DNA of 64,000 bases, taken from positions 135,346-199,345 of the forward strand of contig CAWFZA010000041.1 in assembly GCA_963820095.1 (NCBI GenBank), given 5' to 3'. A model generated the notes under the pieces. It made no database searches. It saw only the letters and a program-made list of their open reading frames with translations, and was not told the DNA's origin. Of this stretch, positions 37,131 to 45,733 are shown in pieces (position 1 is the stretch's first letter; every line of letters starts with the position of its first letter). The DNA comes from Roseiarcus sp963820095 (GTDB taxonomy: Bacteria > Pseudomonadota > Alphaproteobacteria > Rhizobiales > Beijerinckiaceae). The position numbers and the translations under genes are program-made.

Positions 37131-39260
37131 ATGCTTTTGGGCCTGATTATCGTCTGTGGACTGCTTTCCATCGTCTACGGCGTCTACACGATCAATAGCC
37201 TGATGGCGGCGGACGCCGGCACCCAGCGCATGCAGGAAATTTCCGGCGCGGTGGCGGAAGGCGCGCAGGCGTATCTCAGGCGCCAGTACATGACCATCGC
37301 CGGCGTCGGCGTCGTCGTGTTCATCATCCTTGGGCTTCTGCTCTCGTGGACGGTGGCGATCGGCTTCGCCATCGGCGCCATCCTGTCCGGCGCCGCAGGC
37401 TTTATCGGCATGAACGTCTCGGTGCGCGCCAACGTTCGCACCGCGCAGGCCGCGACGAAATCGCTCGCCGGCGGCCTCGACATCGCCTTTCGCTCCGGCG
37501 CGGTGACCGGCCTGCTTGTCGCCGGCCTCGCGCTTCTTGGCGTGGCTGGATATTTTGGCATTCTCACCGGCTTTCTTAAGTACGGTCCTGCGGATCGAGT
37601 GACGGTTGACGCGCTGGTCGCGCTCGGCTTTGGCGCCTCGCTGATTTCGATCTTCGCTCGGCTTGGCGGCGGCATCTTCACCAAGGGCGCCGACGTCGGC
37701 GCCGACCTCGTCGGCAAAGTTGAGGCCGGCATTCCGGAGGATGACCCTCGCAATCCCGCGACCATCGCAGACAACGTGGGCGACAACGTCGGCGATTGCG
37801 CCGGCATGGCCGCCGACCTGTTCGAGACCTACGCCGTGACGGTCGTGGCGACGATGGTGCTCGCCTCGATCTTCTTCGACGGCACGCCGGCGCTCGTTCC
37901 CGCCATGATGTATCCGCTGGCGATCTGCGCCGCCTGCATCGTCACCTCGATCATCGGCACCTTCTTCGTCAAACTGGGGGCCAACGGCTCGATCATGGGG
38001 GCGCTTTACAAGGGTCTCATCGCCACGGGCGTTCTCACGATCCTCGGCCTCGCCATCGCGACCACCTATGTCATCGGCTGGGGCGAAGTCGGAACTGTCG
38101 CGGGTCAGGCGGTCGTCGGCTCGCGCCTGTTCGTGTGCGGCCTTATTGGGCTTGTGGTCACCGGCCTTATCGTCGTCATCACCGAATATTACACCGGCAC
38201 GGGAAAACGTCCGGTCAACTCGATCGCGCAAGCTTCCGTCACAGGCCACGGCACGAACGTGATCCAGGGGCTTGCGGTGTCGCTGGAATCCACGGCGCTG
38301 CCGGCGCTGGTCATCATCGCGGGCATCGTCTCGAGCTATCAGCTCGCGGGCCTGTTCGGCATCGCGATTGCGGTGACGACCATGCTCGGCCTCGCCGGCA
38401 TGATCGTCGCGCTCGACGCCTTCGGGCCGGTCACCGACAATGCCGGCGGCATCGCGGAAATGGCCGGATTGCCCAAGGAAGTGCGTCAGTCGACCGACGC
38501 GCTCGATGCGGTCGGCAACACGACCAAGGCCGTGACCAAGGGCTACGCGATCGGCTCGGCCGGCCTTGGCGCGATCGTCTTGTTCGCGGCCTACACCAAC
38601 GACATCCGGCACTTCACCGAGACCGGCGCGCCCTACTTCAAGGATATTGGCGCGGTCTCCTTCGACCTTTCCAACCCATACGTGGTCGCGGGGCTCATCT
38701 TCGGCGGCATGATCCCCTACCTGTTCGGCGGCATCGCGATGACCGCTGTCGGACGCGCCGCCGGCTCGGTCGTGCTCGAAGTCCGCCGGCAGTTCAAGGA
38801 AATGCCGGGCATCATGAACGGCACGCAACGTCCCGACTATGGCCGCGCGGTCGACCTCCTGACCAAAGCGGCGATCCGGGAGATGATCGTTCCCTCGCTC
38901 CTGCCGGTTCTGGCGCCGTTCGTCGTCTATTTCGGCGCGCTGTGGATCTCGGGCTCGAAAGCGGCGGCCTTCGCCGCGCTCGGCGCGTCCTTGCTGGGCG
39001 TGATCGTCAACGGTCTCTTCGTCGCCATCTCGATGACCTCGGGCGGCGGGGCGTGGGACAACGCCAAGAAGAGCTTCGAGGACGGGTTCGTCGACAAGGA
39101 CGGCAACAAGTGGTTGAAGGGCTCGGAGCCGCATAAGGCGGCCGTCACCGGCGACACGGTCGGCGACCCCTACAAGGACACCGCCGGCCCGGCGGTCAAT
39201 CCGGCGATCAAGATCACCAACATCGTGGCGCTCCTGCTGTTGGCGATCCTGGCGCGGTAA
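37131..39260 (+). CDS. hppA: K+-insensitive proton-pumping pyrophosphatase
   Basis: 709 residues with 16 predicted transmembrane helices. It couples hydrolysis of inorganic pyrophosphate to proton export from the cytosol. The catalytic loops are intact: GADLVGKVEAGIPEDDPRNP, TIADNVGDNVGDCAGMAADL, and the DNAGGIAEMAGLP and GDTVGDPYKDTAGPAVNP segments. Lys in GNTTKAVTKGYAIGSA marks the K+-independent class, since K+-dependent enzymes have Ala there. It is commonly found near the bamE-plsX-fabH block in alphaproteobacteria; here 4.6 kb of accessory DNA separates them. Confidence 0.95.
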   Translation: MLLGLIIVCGLLSIVYGVYTINSLMAADAGTQRMQEISGAVAEGAQAYLRRQYMTIAGVGVVVFIILGLLLSWTVAIGFAIGAILSGAAGFIGMNVSVRANVRTAQAATKSLAGGLDIAFRSGAVTGLLVAGLALLGVAGYFGILTGFLKYGPADRVTVDALVALGFGASLISIFARLGGGIFTKGADVGADLVGKVEAGIPEDDPRNPATIADNVGDNVGDCAGMAADLFETYAVTVVATMVLASIFFDGTPALVPAMMYPLAICAACIVTSIIGTFFVKLGANGSIMGALYKGLIATGVLTILGLAIATTYVIGWGEVGTVAGQAVVGSRLFVCGLIGLVVTGLIVVITEYYTGTGKRPVNSIAQASVTGHGTNVIQGLAVSLESTALPALVIIAGIVSSYQLAGLFGIAIAVTTMLGLAGMIVALDAFGPVTDNAGGIAEMAGLPKEVRQSTDALDAVGNTTKAVTKGYAIGSAGLGAIVLFAAYTNDIRHFTETGAPYFKDIGAVSFDLSNPYVVAGLIFGGMIPYLFGGIAMTAVGRAAGSVVLEVRRQFKEMPGIMNGTQRPDYGRAVDLLTKAAIREMIVPSLLPVLAPFVVYFGALWISGSKAAAFAALGASLLGVIVNGLFVAISMTSGGGAWDNAKKSFEDGFVDKDGNKWLKGSEPHKAAVTGDTVGDPYKDTAGPAVNPAIKITNIVALLLLAILAR

Positions 39261-39991
39261 GCCGCAGCGAAGGCGCGCTCAACGGAGCGGTCGCACGCTG
39301 AGCTCAGCGACTTACGTCGCATGTCAGGCGGTTCGGGCAAACTTCGAGAGGTCACTTGGCTCCTTCTCGTCGGCGTTTGGCTGCGGCGCGATAGCCCGAC
39401 GGATCGATGCATAGGCTTGCGGACGGCGCGTAGAGAACTGCTTCGGCTCATGGATCCGGCCGCGCGCGAATCTGGTCGGAGCAAGTTTGCGAGCTTGGAC
39501 CACATCGCGGCACGTCGCTCGAAGCTGTCTCAACACGGTCGGGCGATTGCCGAACGCCACGTTGAAGCGCGCCATGTAGCGGAGCGGCTCAGACTGACGT
39601 CTGCGACAAGGTCTGTATTGAGTGCGGCGCGTCGAGTCGCGCAACATATCCGCAAACGCGCGCGCATCTGGGATTTCCCAATACGCAAGCAATTGTCCGC
39701 GCCAGAGTTCGTTGCTGGCTATCGGCTACGCCGGCCGACGGCGACTGGTTGATGGGAGGTCTGGCCCGGACCTTCTCGAGAAATCCGCAATGACGCAGCT
39801 GTGAAAAAACGCATGAATGCCGCAGCCGCAATACAAGAATCGAGGCACTGGACTTGCGCCAGTCGGCGAGGCGTGGCATTGCACGACCGTCGACGACACG
39901 GACAGGTCGAGGCATATCAAGAAAGAGCCGACCCCGGTCGGCAGTCGCGAATCGACTAGGGCGACACGGCAGCTCCACTGTGGAGCAAGAA
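39261..39991. other. degenerate intergenic stretch, no gene recognised
   Basis: Several short open frames on both strands, none matching a known family. It borders the decayed P460 region and is probably gene debris. Confidence 0.4.
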
Positions 39992-40219
39992 ATGGCGGCG
40001 CAGGCGATGGCAGAGCGACACTACGTTCATGTGGGCGGAGAAGAGGGCCGTGATCGGCTGCGCGTTCTGGCTCGCATCTTCGCGCCGGCGACGGCGTCGC
40101 TTCTCGATCGGATCGAAATCGTCGCCGGGATGCGGTGCTTCGACGTTGGTTGCGGGGGCGGGGACGTCTCGGAGAGCTTGCCCGCAGAGTTGGCCCGGGA
40201 GGAACTGTTACTGCAATCG
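39992..40219 (+). pseudogene. 5' stump of a SAM-dependent methyltransferase
   Basis: Translation from ATG 39992 gives ERHYVHVGGEEGRDRLRVLA, then IFAPATASLLDRIEIVAGMR and CFDVGCGGGDVS, the SAM-binding motif I of class I methyltransferases. After a frame slip near 40180 it continues ELARRVGPGGTVTAID, motif II. At that point the sequence passes directly, in the same frame, into the body of a cytochrome P460. Everything after motif II is missing, so this is a truncated remnant joined to another gene by deletion or recombination. Confidence 0.65.
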
Positions 40220-40686
40220 ACAACGGCGACCTCATATTGCCGACGAAGAGGCGCTCGTGGATCGACCTTGGATCGCCGCTGACGCCGGAGGGGCTCAACG
40301 ACGGCAAGGAAAACTTCCCCGAGTTTCACAATGTCTACATCGAACCGGGGTCATTCGATATTTATAAGAAGACCGGGGAATTTCCAGACGGAACCCTCCT
40401 CTTCAAGGAGCTGCAGCGGACGCTCAAGCCAGGCGATCACCCGGATGGTTCACAAGATCAGCCATCAGGCCGCGGCTATTTTCCGGGCGCGTACAACGGC
40501 GCCGACGTAACGGTGAAGGATAGCCAGAAATATGCGGCGACGGGCGGTTGGGGGTATTTCAACTTCCATCACTACGAGCCGAAGGCAAAAACCGCGTCGG
40601 GGCGTCCGCAATCGGAATGCGCTTACCGACATCAGTCGAGCGCCAAGAAAGATGAAGTTTGGACGTAGTTCTATCCGATGTTAGAC
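40220..40686 (+). pseudogene. decayed cytochrome P460 gene, copy 1
   Basis: From NGDLILPTKRRSWIDLGSPL the sequence follows the cytochrome P460 family: FPEFHNVYIEPGSFDIYKKT, GEFPDGTLLFKELQ, GRGYFPGAYNGADVTVKD and ATGGWGYFNF. The signal peptide and N-terminus are missing, replaced by the methyltransferase stump. The haem-attachment motif, normally C-x-x-C-H, reads CAYRH: the second Cys codon is CGA at 40627-40629. A TAG at 40666-40668 interrupts KKDEVWT-FYPMLD, where the family normally has Gln. P460 oxidises hydroxylamine or NO-linked substrates in methanotrophs and ammonia oxidisers. This copy cannot make a working protein. Confidence 0.8.
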
Positions 40687-40732
40687 CGATAGCGCTTCGG
40701 CCGACGCCACGCTTGAATGAAGGGGCTGTCAG

Positions 40733-41330
40733 GTGAGGATTACAGGTTTCGTTTCGGCCGCATCGTTCGCGGAGGCGGCAGTCACGCTGGCGTCTTTCCT
40801 TTCCGGCGCGTCGGTGCAATCCCAGACGGAGCCCACCAGTCGGGAAGCGACTCGCCTGTCGACGCTGCTGGGAATTTACACGTTCCGGCCGATTATCAGG
40901 TCGCTTATGAGTATCTGGGCTCATGGGCGATCGCGGAGGATAGCGGCCAAGGCTCCATACAACTCGACGAGGTTTACGCGTCGCCGGGCACGATCGAGGC
41001 GTTTCGGCGAACGGGCCAATTCCGGAGGGCGCGACGCTCGTGAAGGAAGTCTTCGCTACCGTCACTGCTCCCATGACAACCGGGACGGTGAGCCATGCAA
41101 GTCAACTCATGGGCTGGTTTGTCATGGTGAAGGACAGTAAAAGCGACCACCCTGGCAACAAGCTCTGGGGCGATGGTTGGGGCTGGTCATGGTTCGACGC
41201 AGACAAACCGCTCAAGACGACCTCAACGGATTACAAGAGCGATTGCCAACCGTGCTACATTCCCGCCGAAGCTACGGATTGGATCTACAGTCAAGGCTAC
41301 GCGCCTCTTCGAACGATAGCGGAGGTTTCT
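40733..41330 (+). pseudogene. decayed cytochrome P460-like gene, copy 2
   Basis: An N-terminal signal-like stretch from 40733 (MRITGFVSAASFAEAAVTLA) is followed, across at least two frame changes (near 40880 and 41030), by a P460-like body: DEVYASPGTIEAFRRTGQF, VKEVFATVTAPMTTGTVSHA, GWFVMVKDSK, LWGDGWGWSWFDAD, TSTDYKSDC and DWIYSQGYAPL. The haem motif reads CQPCY: the ligand His is replaced by Tyr (TAC at 41256-41258). It resembles copy 1 only at family level, so it is a different P460 subtype rather than a recent duplicate. With broken frames and no proximal haem ligand it is taken as a pseudogene. Confidence 0.75.
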
Positions 41331-41976
41331 TCGAGCGAACGAACCGTACAGCGCCGGATAGCCTTCGTTCTTGCGATAGCCCGCCCTCGTAGCAAGGGGC
41401 GCAGCTGCTGCCGGCGATCCTGGCGAAGTGAGGCGCGAACTGACTTAGAACCATTGCACGCAAGACGACCGCGTGCTGAATGCGACTGGTCAGGCGAGAA
41501 AGCACAGATTTGATCTGTTTTGATTTTCTTGATCCTCGCTGTTCTGCGGCGAAGACCCCTCTTTATGAGGGTTGGATTATCTTGGATTTCCTTGGATTCT
41601 CTCGTCCGAATCTAGACTTTTCAATGGGTTAGGCGGAATAAGCCGAGCAAAATTTCTTCCAGGTCCCTCGCCCCCGCGTTCGAAGCGGAGGGGCGAGCTC
41701 GCAGCCTAGGTCGCACGGAAGCGCAGAACTGCTCATGGGCCAAGCTTAATCTAGCTTCTGATTTTCTGCAGAGAATGTCGTCGAAGCCTTTCCGTTGGCG
41801 GCTTGACTGTTACAAGCGCCAGGCGATTGTATTCAACTGCGGACGGCTAGGCTTGGGGTTGCCTGGGGTCAATGCGCCAGTCAGTCGCCTGAGATCCAAA
41901 GCGCGCGACTACTGGTCGCGCCGAACCAGAGAATTTTGAGACCTTGATCCTGGGGCCAACTCAGCGAGGGAGCGAA
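41331..41976. other. intergenic with dispersed repeat, no gene recognised
   Basis: Contains repeat copy 2 (41570-41632). The remaining sequence shows no family on either strand. The right-hand end must carry the promoter of the thaumatin-like gene. Confidence 0.4.
41570..41632 (+). repeat. dispersed repeat, copy 2
   Basis: Plus-strand TTGGATTATCTTGGATTTCC followed by TTGGATTCTCTCGTCCGAAT and CTTTTCAATGGGTTA, matching copy 1 at 14286-14346 in inverted orientation over about 60 bp with few differences. Confidence 0.7.
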
Positions 41977-43656
41977 ATGGCTTTGTCATGCACGCGACAG
42001 CGAATTCGCACTTCCGAGCGCCACGTCGACAAGCTCAAGATTGTTTCGCGGTTGTCTTTGGCGATCGGCTTCATGTTTTTGCTGTTTGGCGCTGCTCGCA
42101 GCGATGCGGCAGAATCCTGCTTGGATAACCTTCCCACTCCCACGCCTCTCTTGCACAGAGTGGTGCAATTGGTGAATTGCTCCAATCAAAGGGTGCTGGG
42201 CACAGCGAACGCCGCCCACGTTGTCGGTTCGCCGCCGACGCCGGTTTTGCCGCGTGAGAAGACCTGGGTGATGGAGCCCTTTCCAGTCCCGTCCGGCGCC
42301 CCCGCAAATTCGAACGTCCTGACCATCGACATCCCGGAGGAGTGGGAGGACACCTCTCCAAAAGGTTCCACGGGCCCAAATTTCTGGGTGCGCACAGGTT
42401 GCCGCTATGATGTGGCCAATGGGCTCGCCCAGTGCGAGACCGGCGGCTGCTCTGGGTTCTACGATTGCAGCGCGGCGCTGCTCGGGCCGCCGGCGGGCGC
42501 GACGCTGGCTGAGTGGACATTTTATCAGGCGACGACGAGCGGGGCGAACACGTACTATTTGGATCACCCGGATATCAGTGCGGTGAACGGGGTGAACCTG
42601 AACTTGGACATTCAGCCGGTCGGAGGCTCGCCTGCGGACCCGATAAACTCGCAGGACCCACAATGGTTGGCCCAGAATTACCCCCTCACGGTGCACGGAG
42701 CCGACCTGCGAACGGCCGGCGACGGGCTGGGTCAGTGCAGCGGGGGGTTCCAACTCAAACGCTCCGACCTCACCGGCGTGACGACGCCTCCCACACCTCC
42801 AGGTCAAGCGTTGTTCGCTTTTGTCATCTCGGATGCTAACGGCGTCCCCCAGGATCCCGCTGGAGACGGGACCGTGGGCTGTTTCTCGAATTGCGGAAGA
42901 TATGAGTTTCCGACAACCCCAGCCTCCGACTGCAGCGATACGAACGCCGATTCCAGGTGCTTCCTGCACAAGGCATTCTGCCTATACCTTCCGACGGACG
43001 CGGGCGTATACGGCAAGACGTGCAAAACCGATGCGGATTGCTCTTACAATGGGGTCAATTACGGGATCGCGTGCTGGGACAACGGGAACGGGAAGCCCGT
43101 GTGCAGCGGCCGGGGCTTCATCAAAAACAGTAGCTGTGACCCAAGCGTCTGCACCTTTCAGAATGGCTATCTTGGCAGCAAGGCTTGGCAGCCTCCCTAC
43201 GCTCAATGCACTGACGTCAGCAGCGACAGCGCTTCGTGCATAGGCGACGATACCGTCCACCAGGTCATGCGCAAGGCGTACACGTGGCCGAACGATCCTC
43301 AGGTCTACGGGGGGGACGCGCCCCTTTATCGAATCGTTTTCGCGCCGGGAGGCACAGACGTCCCGATCACGCCATCCGTTGGTCAGGCCTCCGGGATCGC
43401 CACCGAAAGTGGTGTCCCCTATTGCAGCGCGCTGCCGGGCTATTACGGCTATAATTCACTGTATTCAGGTCCAGGTCGCACAGAGTGCAACAAGCCATGC
43501 GACGTTCCGGTGAATTCGCAGTGTCCAGGGTTTCAGCCGCCGGCCGCCCGCTTTGCCGTCGCCTATCCGGGCGCAACCCCCGCCTCTCCATGGGCCTGTA
43601 ATTTCAACCCGCAAGGCGGGGGCGGCAACAACGGCGTTATTTGCCAGTGGCATTAG
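41977..43656 (+). CDS. secreted thaumatin-like protein with Cys-rich C-terminal extension
   Basis: 559 residues from ATG 41977, preferred over an upstream TTG because GAGGGAG lies 5-11 bases before it. N-terminal signal peptide about residues 20-46 (LSLAIGFMFLLFGAARSDAA). From about 85 to 300 the order of motifs is that of thaumatin/PR-5 proteins: FWVRTGCRYDVANGLAQCET then GGCSGFYDCSA, PPAGATLAEWTFYQ, TYYLDHPDISAVNGVNLNLD. The rest is unusually Cys-rich (NCGRYEFPTTPASDCSDTNA, CKTDADCSYNG, YLGSKAWQPPYAQCTD) and resembles fungal and bacterial secreted thaumatin-like proteins. It probably acts outside the cell on glucans or as a defence protein, by family analogy. It lies in the accessory zone next to decayed genes. 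Confidence 0.75.
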   Translation: MALSCTRQRIRTSERHVDKLKIVSRLSLAIGFMFLLFGAARSDAAESCLDNLPTPTPLLHRVVQLVNCSNQRVLGTANAAHVVGSPPTPVLPREKTWVMEPFPVPSGAPANSNVLTIDIPEEWEDTSPKGSTGPNFWVRTGCRYDVANGLAQCETGGCSGFYDCSAALLGPPAGATLAEWTFYQATTSGANTYYLDHPDISAVNGVNLNLDIQPVGGSPADPINSQDPQWLAQNYPLTVHGADLRTAGDGLGQCSGGFQLKRSDLTGVTTPPTPPGQALFAFVISDANGVPQDPAGDGTVGCFSNCGRYEFPTTPASDCSDTNADSRCFLHKAFCLYLPTDAGVYGKTCKTDADCSYNGVNYGIACWDNGNGKPVCSGRGFIKNSSCDPSVCTFQNGYLGSKAWQPPYAQCTDVSSDSASCIGDDTVHQVMRKAYTWPNDPQVYGGDAPLYRIVFAPGGTDVPITPSVGQASGIATESGVPYCSALPGYYGYNSLYSGPGRTECNKPCDVPVNSQCPGFQPPAARFAVAYPGATPASPWACNFNPQGGGGNNGVICQWH

Positions 43657-43678
43657 GGCAGGGGTTGAACCCGCGATC

Positions 43679-43734
43679 GTCATTGCGAGCGAAGCGAAGC
43701 AATCGCGGCGCCGCTTCGCTTCTAGCGATGACGA
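43679..43734. repeat. REP-like palindromic element
   Basis: CGTCATTGCGAGCGAAGCGA then AGC pairs imperfectly with GCTTCGCTTCTAGCGATGAC then G across a 10-nt centre. CGTCATTGCGAG...GAAGCAATC is a well-known dispersed intergenic motif in many proteobacterial genomes; on the minus strand it translates as the familiar DCFASLAMT artefact. It lies 23 bp past the thaumatin-like gene. Confidence 0.75.
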
Positions 43735-43812
43735 TTCCATCAATGCAGTCCGCTCAAATGAACAGCTTCGCTTAGAGGGCCGGGTGGACCGGCGCTTCTT
43801 TCGGCGAGGGGG

Positions 43813-43836
43813 GCGGCGGCTGATTTCAGCCGCCGC
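43813..43836. terminator. perfect GC hairpin between convergent genes
   Basis: GCGGCGGCTG (43813-43822) pairs with CAGCCGCCGC (43827-43836), loop of 4. It lies 4 bp past the bamE stop on the minus strand and has no clear T run. Confidence 0.5.
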
Positions 43837-43840
43837 CGCG

Positions 43841-44299
43841 CTATTGGCTGAACCTGAACAGGCCGCCCATTATGTTCTTGAGGAAGTCGGGCTCCGAACC
43901 GCCGGTCGGCGTCGTGCGGCTGACGAAGTCGAACACCTTGCCGTCCTTCATGCCGTAGTTGGCGATGCGGTTGACCTTGCCGTTCTTGTCGAAATAAACC
44001 GCGAGCACATGCTGATCGGTCATCTGGATCGGCATGAACGACAGGGTGTGCTGCATCTTCTGACCGATATAATACCAGGCGTCGCCGCCGACCGTGGATG
44101 TGGTCGAGGGCGTGCCAAGCGCGGCGAGCGCTTCGGGCTTGGTCGTCGCGCCGACCTTGATCTGCGACAAGCTGTCCTCGTCGACCTGGTAGCCCCGGAC
44201 GAAGTCGCCTTGGTATCCCAGGCAGCCGCTGACCATGAGCGCTGTGCAGAGTGCGAAGGCCAACGTTGCTTGACGATGGGCTTTGGACGCCATTCGCAT
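43841..44299 (-). CDS. bamE: outer membrane assembly lipoprotein BamE (SmpA/OmlA)
   Basis: 152 residues from the ATG at 44299. Signal peptide with lipobox VSGC (Cys at about residue 25). The BamE core follows: VDEDSLSQIKVGATTKPEAL with ALGTPS, then AWYYIGQKM and LAVYFDKNGKVNRIANYGMK. It is part of the BAM complex that folds outer-membrane beta-barrels. It is divergent from the ubiquinol-cytochrome c chaperone gene across about 110 bp, the standard alphaproteobacterial arrangement. Confidence 0.92.
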   Translation of the reverse strand: MRMASKAHRQATLAFALCTALMVSGCLGYQGDFVRGYQVDEDSLSQIKVGATTKPEALAALGTPSTTSTVGGDAWYYIGQKMQHTLSFMPIQMTDQHVLAVYFDKNGKVNRIANYGMKDGKVFDFVSRTTPTGGSEPDFLKNIMGGLFRFSQ

Positions 44300-44406
44300 T
44301 CCGTCTCTCTTCGATCCGTCTTTCGCCTTGCCAGACTGAGCCCGGATGCCTAACTCATGAACCCTGACGAGAGCAAGGCGCAAGGCGCCGCTCGCAGGAC
44401 ATCGAT

Positions 44407-44970
44407 ATGATCTTGGCCCAGTGGCGCGCGCGGCGCGCCAGCAAAGCAGTCATCGAGCAGATTCGAGGCGAGATCGTGGCTGCGGCGCGCCGTCCGGAGC
44501 TGTACGAAGCGCTCGAGGCGCCCGATCGGATCGACGGCCGGTTCGAGCTTCTGACGCTGCACGCCGGCCTTGTGCTGCGTCGGCTGGCGGCGCTGGGCGG
44601 CGTCGCCGACGCGATCGCCCAGGATCTGGTGGACAGCCTGTTCCTCCATTTCGACGATACGCTGCGCGAGATGGGGCACTCGGATATTGGCGTGGCGAAG
44701 CGCCTGAAGACGATCGGGAGCGCCTTCTACGGCCGCAGCGCCGCCTATGCCGCGGCGCTCGACGACGGCTCGCCCGCCGACCTCGCAACGGCGCTCGCCC
44801 GGAACGTGTACGGCGCGAGAAGCGGTGAGACCGGGCCGAAAGCGGAAGCGCTCGCCCACTACGTCGGTTCGCTCGATGCGGACCTGGCGGCGATGCGGAT
44901 TGAGGATTTTACGGCTGGCCGCTTTCGGTTCCCGCGTGGCTTGCTCATCCTCGGGATTCCTCATGAGTGA
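44407..44970 (+). CDS. ubiquinol-cytochrome c chaperone family protein
   Basis: 187 residues. The helical family homologous to mitochondrial CBP3/UQCC1, which helps assemble cytochrome b of the bc1 complex. Recognisable stretches are RIDGRFELLTLHAGLVLRRL, AIAQDLVDSLFLHFDDTLRE with MGHSDIGVAKRLK, and YGRSAAYAAALDDGSPADLA. It overlaps the next gene (DUF177) by 8 bp, implying translational coupling. Confidence 0.92.
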   Translation: MILAQWRARRASKAVIEQIRGEIVAAARRPELYEALEAPDRIDGRFELLTLHAGLVLRRLAALGGVADAIAQDLVDSLFLHFDDTLREMGHSDIGVAKRLKTIGSAFYGRSAAYAAALDDGSPADLATALARNVYGARSGETGPKAEALAHYVGSLDADLAAMRIEDFTAGRFRFPRGLLILGIPHE

Positions 44971-45505
44971 AGGGAAGCTTTTCGCGCGCGTCGTGCGGCT
45001 CGACGCCATTCCTCGTGAAGGTCAAGTCGTCACGATCGAGGCCAACCCCGCCGAGCGGGAAAAGCTGGCGTCGCTCTATCAGCTTCCGGCCGTCGCGGTC
45101 TTGACGGCGACGTTGCGCGTCGAACCTTGGGGGCGGGGCGGGGCGCGCGTGACGGGCGCGGTCCATGGGGAGGTCACTCAAACCTGTGTCGTCTCGCTCG
45201 ACCCGTTTCCGGCGACCGTTGACGAGGAGGTGGACGTGCGGTTCGCGCCGCAGCACGCGGTCGATTCTGGATCGACGGCGGCCAACGAAGGGCAGACGTC
45301 GTCCCTCGCCGATGAAGACGAGCCGGATCCCGTTATCGACGGGACAATCGATCTCGGCGCTCTTGCGGCGGAGTTCCTCGCTCTCGGCCTCGATCCTTAT
45401 CCACGAAAACCAGGCGCGGCCTTCGACGAGGAGCGAACGAATCCAGAGCCGAAGGAGTTGCCATTCGCGGCGCTGCTCCAGCGGGATAAACCGGGCCACG
45501 AATAG
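44963..45505 (+). CDS. DUF177/YceD family protein
   Basis: 180 residues from ATG 44963, whose start overlaps the end of the chaperone gene. The YceD pattern is clear: LYQLPAVAVLTATLRVEPWG, VTGAVHGEVTQTCVVSLDPF and then an acidic middle and PVIDGTIDLGALAAEFLALG LDPYPRKPG. YceD homologues in bacteria and plants are linked to 23S rRNA accumulation and sit near rpmF and plsX. In alphaproteobacteria it lies just before plsX, as here. Confidence 0.9.
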   Translation: MSEGKLFARVVRLDAIPREGQVVTIEANPAEREKLASLYQLPAVAVLTATLRVEPWGRGGARVTGAVHGEVTQTCVVSLDPFPATVDEEVDVRFAPQHAVDSGSTAANEGQTSSLADEDEPDPVIDGTIDLGALAAEFLALGLDPYPRKPGAAFDEERTNPEPKELPFAALLQRDKPGHE

Positions 45506-45733
45506 AGGTTGCGGCGCTTCCGAGGCGTGATTTCCAGCGAGGTCGGAGTTTCTTGGCTCCGAAGCCTCATCCTTATCTCGAACTTTTGGGTGGCGCTCTC
45601 CTGCTCCCTGAACTGAGGCAAGGCCGCCTCCAATTTTAGTCAAGGTTTCTTGCGTTGCCTTGGACCGCAGAGCCGCTATTGTCGCGCCGCGCCGCGCCGT
45701 CCGGGCAACGCGCTCGGGCGGTCGGACGAAAGA

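Noticed and set aside
36816..39134. 772-codon minus-strand frame over hppA
   Set aside because: Exact antisense of the pyrophosphatase; rich in Asp/Arg/His as expected of a shadow, no family match.
41272..41505. 77-codon minus-strand frame after P460 copy 2
   Set aside because: No recognisable family; lies in decayed sequence.
43465..43743. 92-codon minus-strand frame beginning with DCFASLAMT-type sequence
   Set aside because: Well-known artefact of translating the REP-like repeat.
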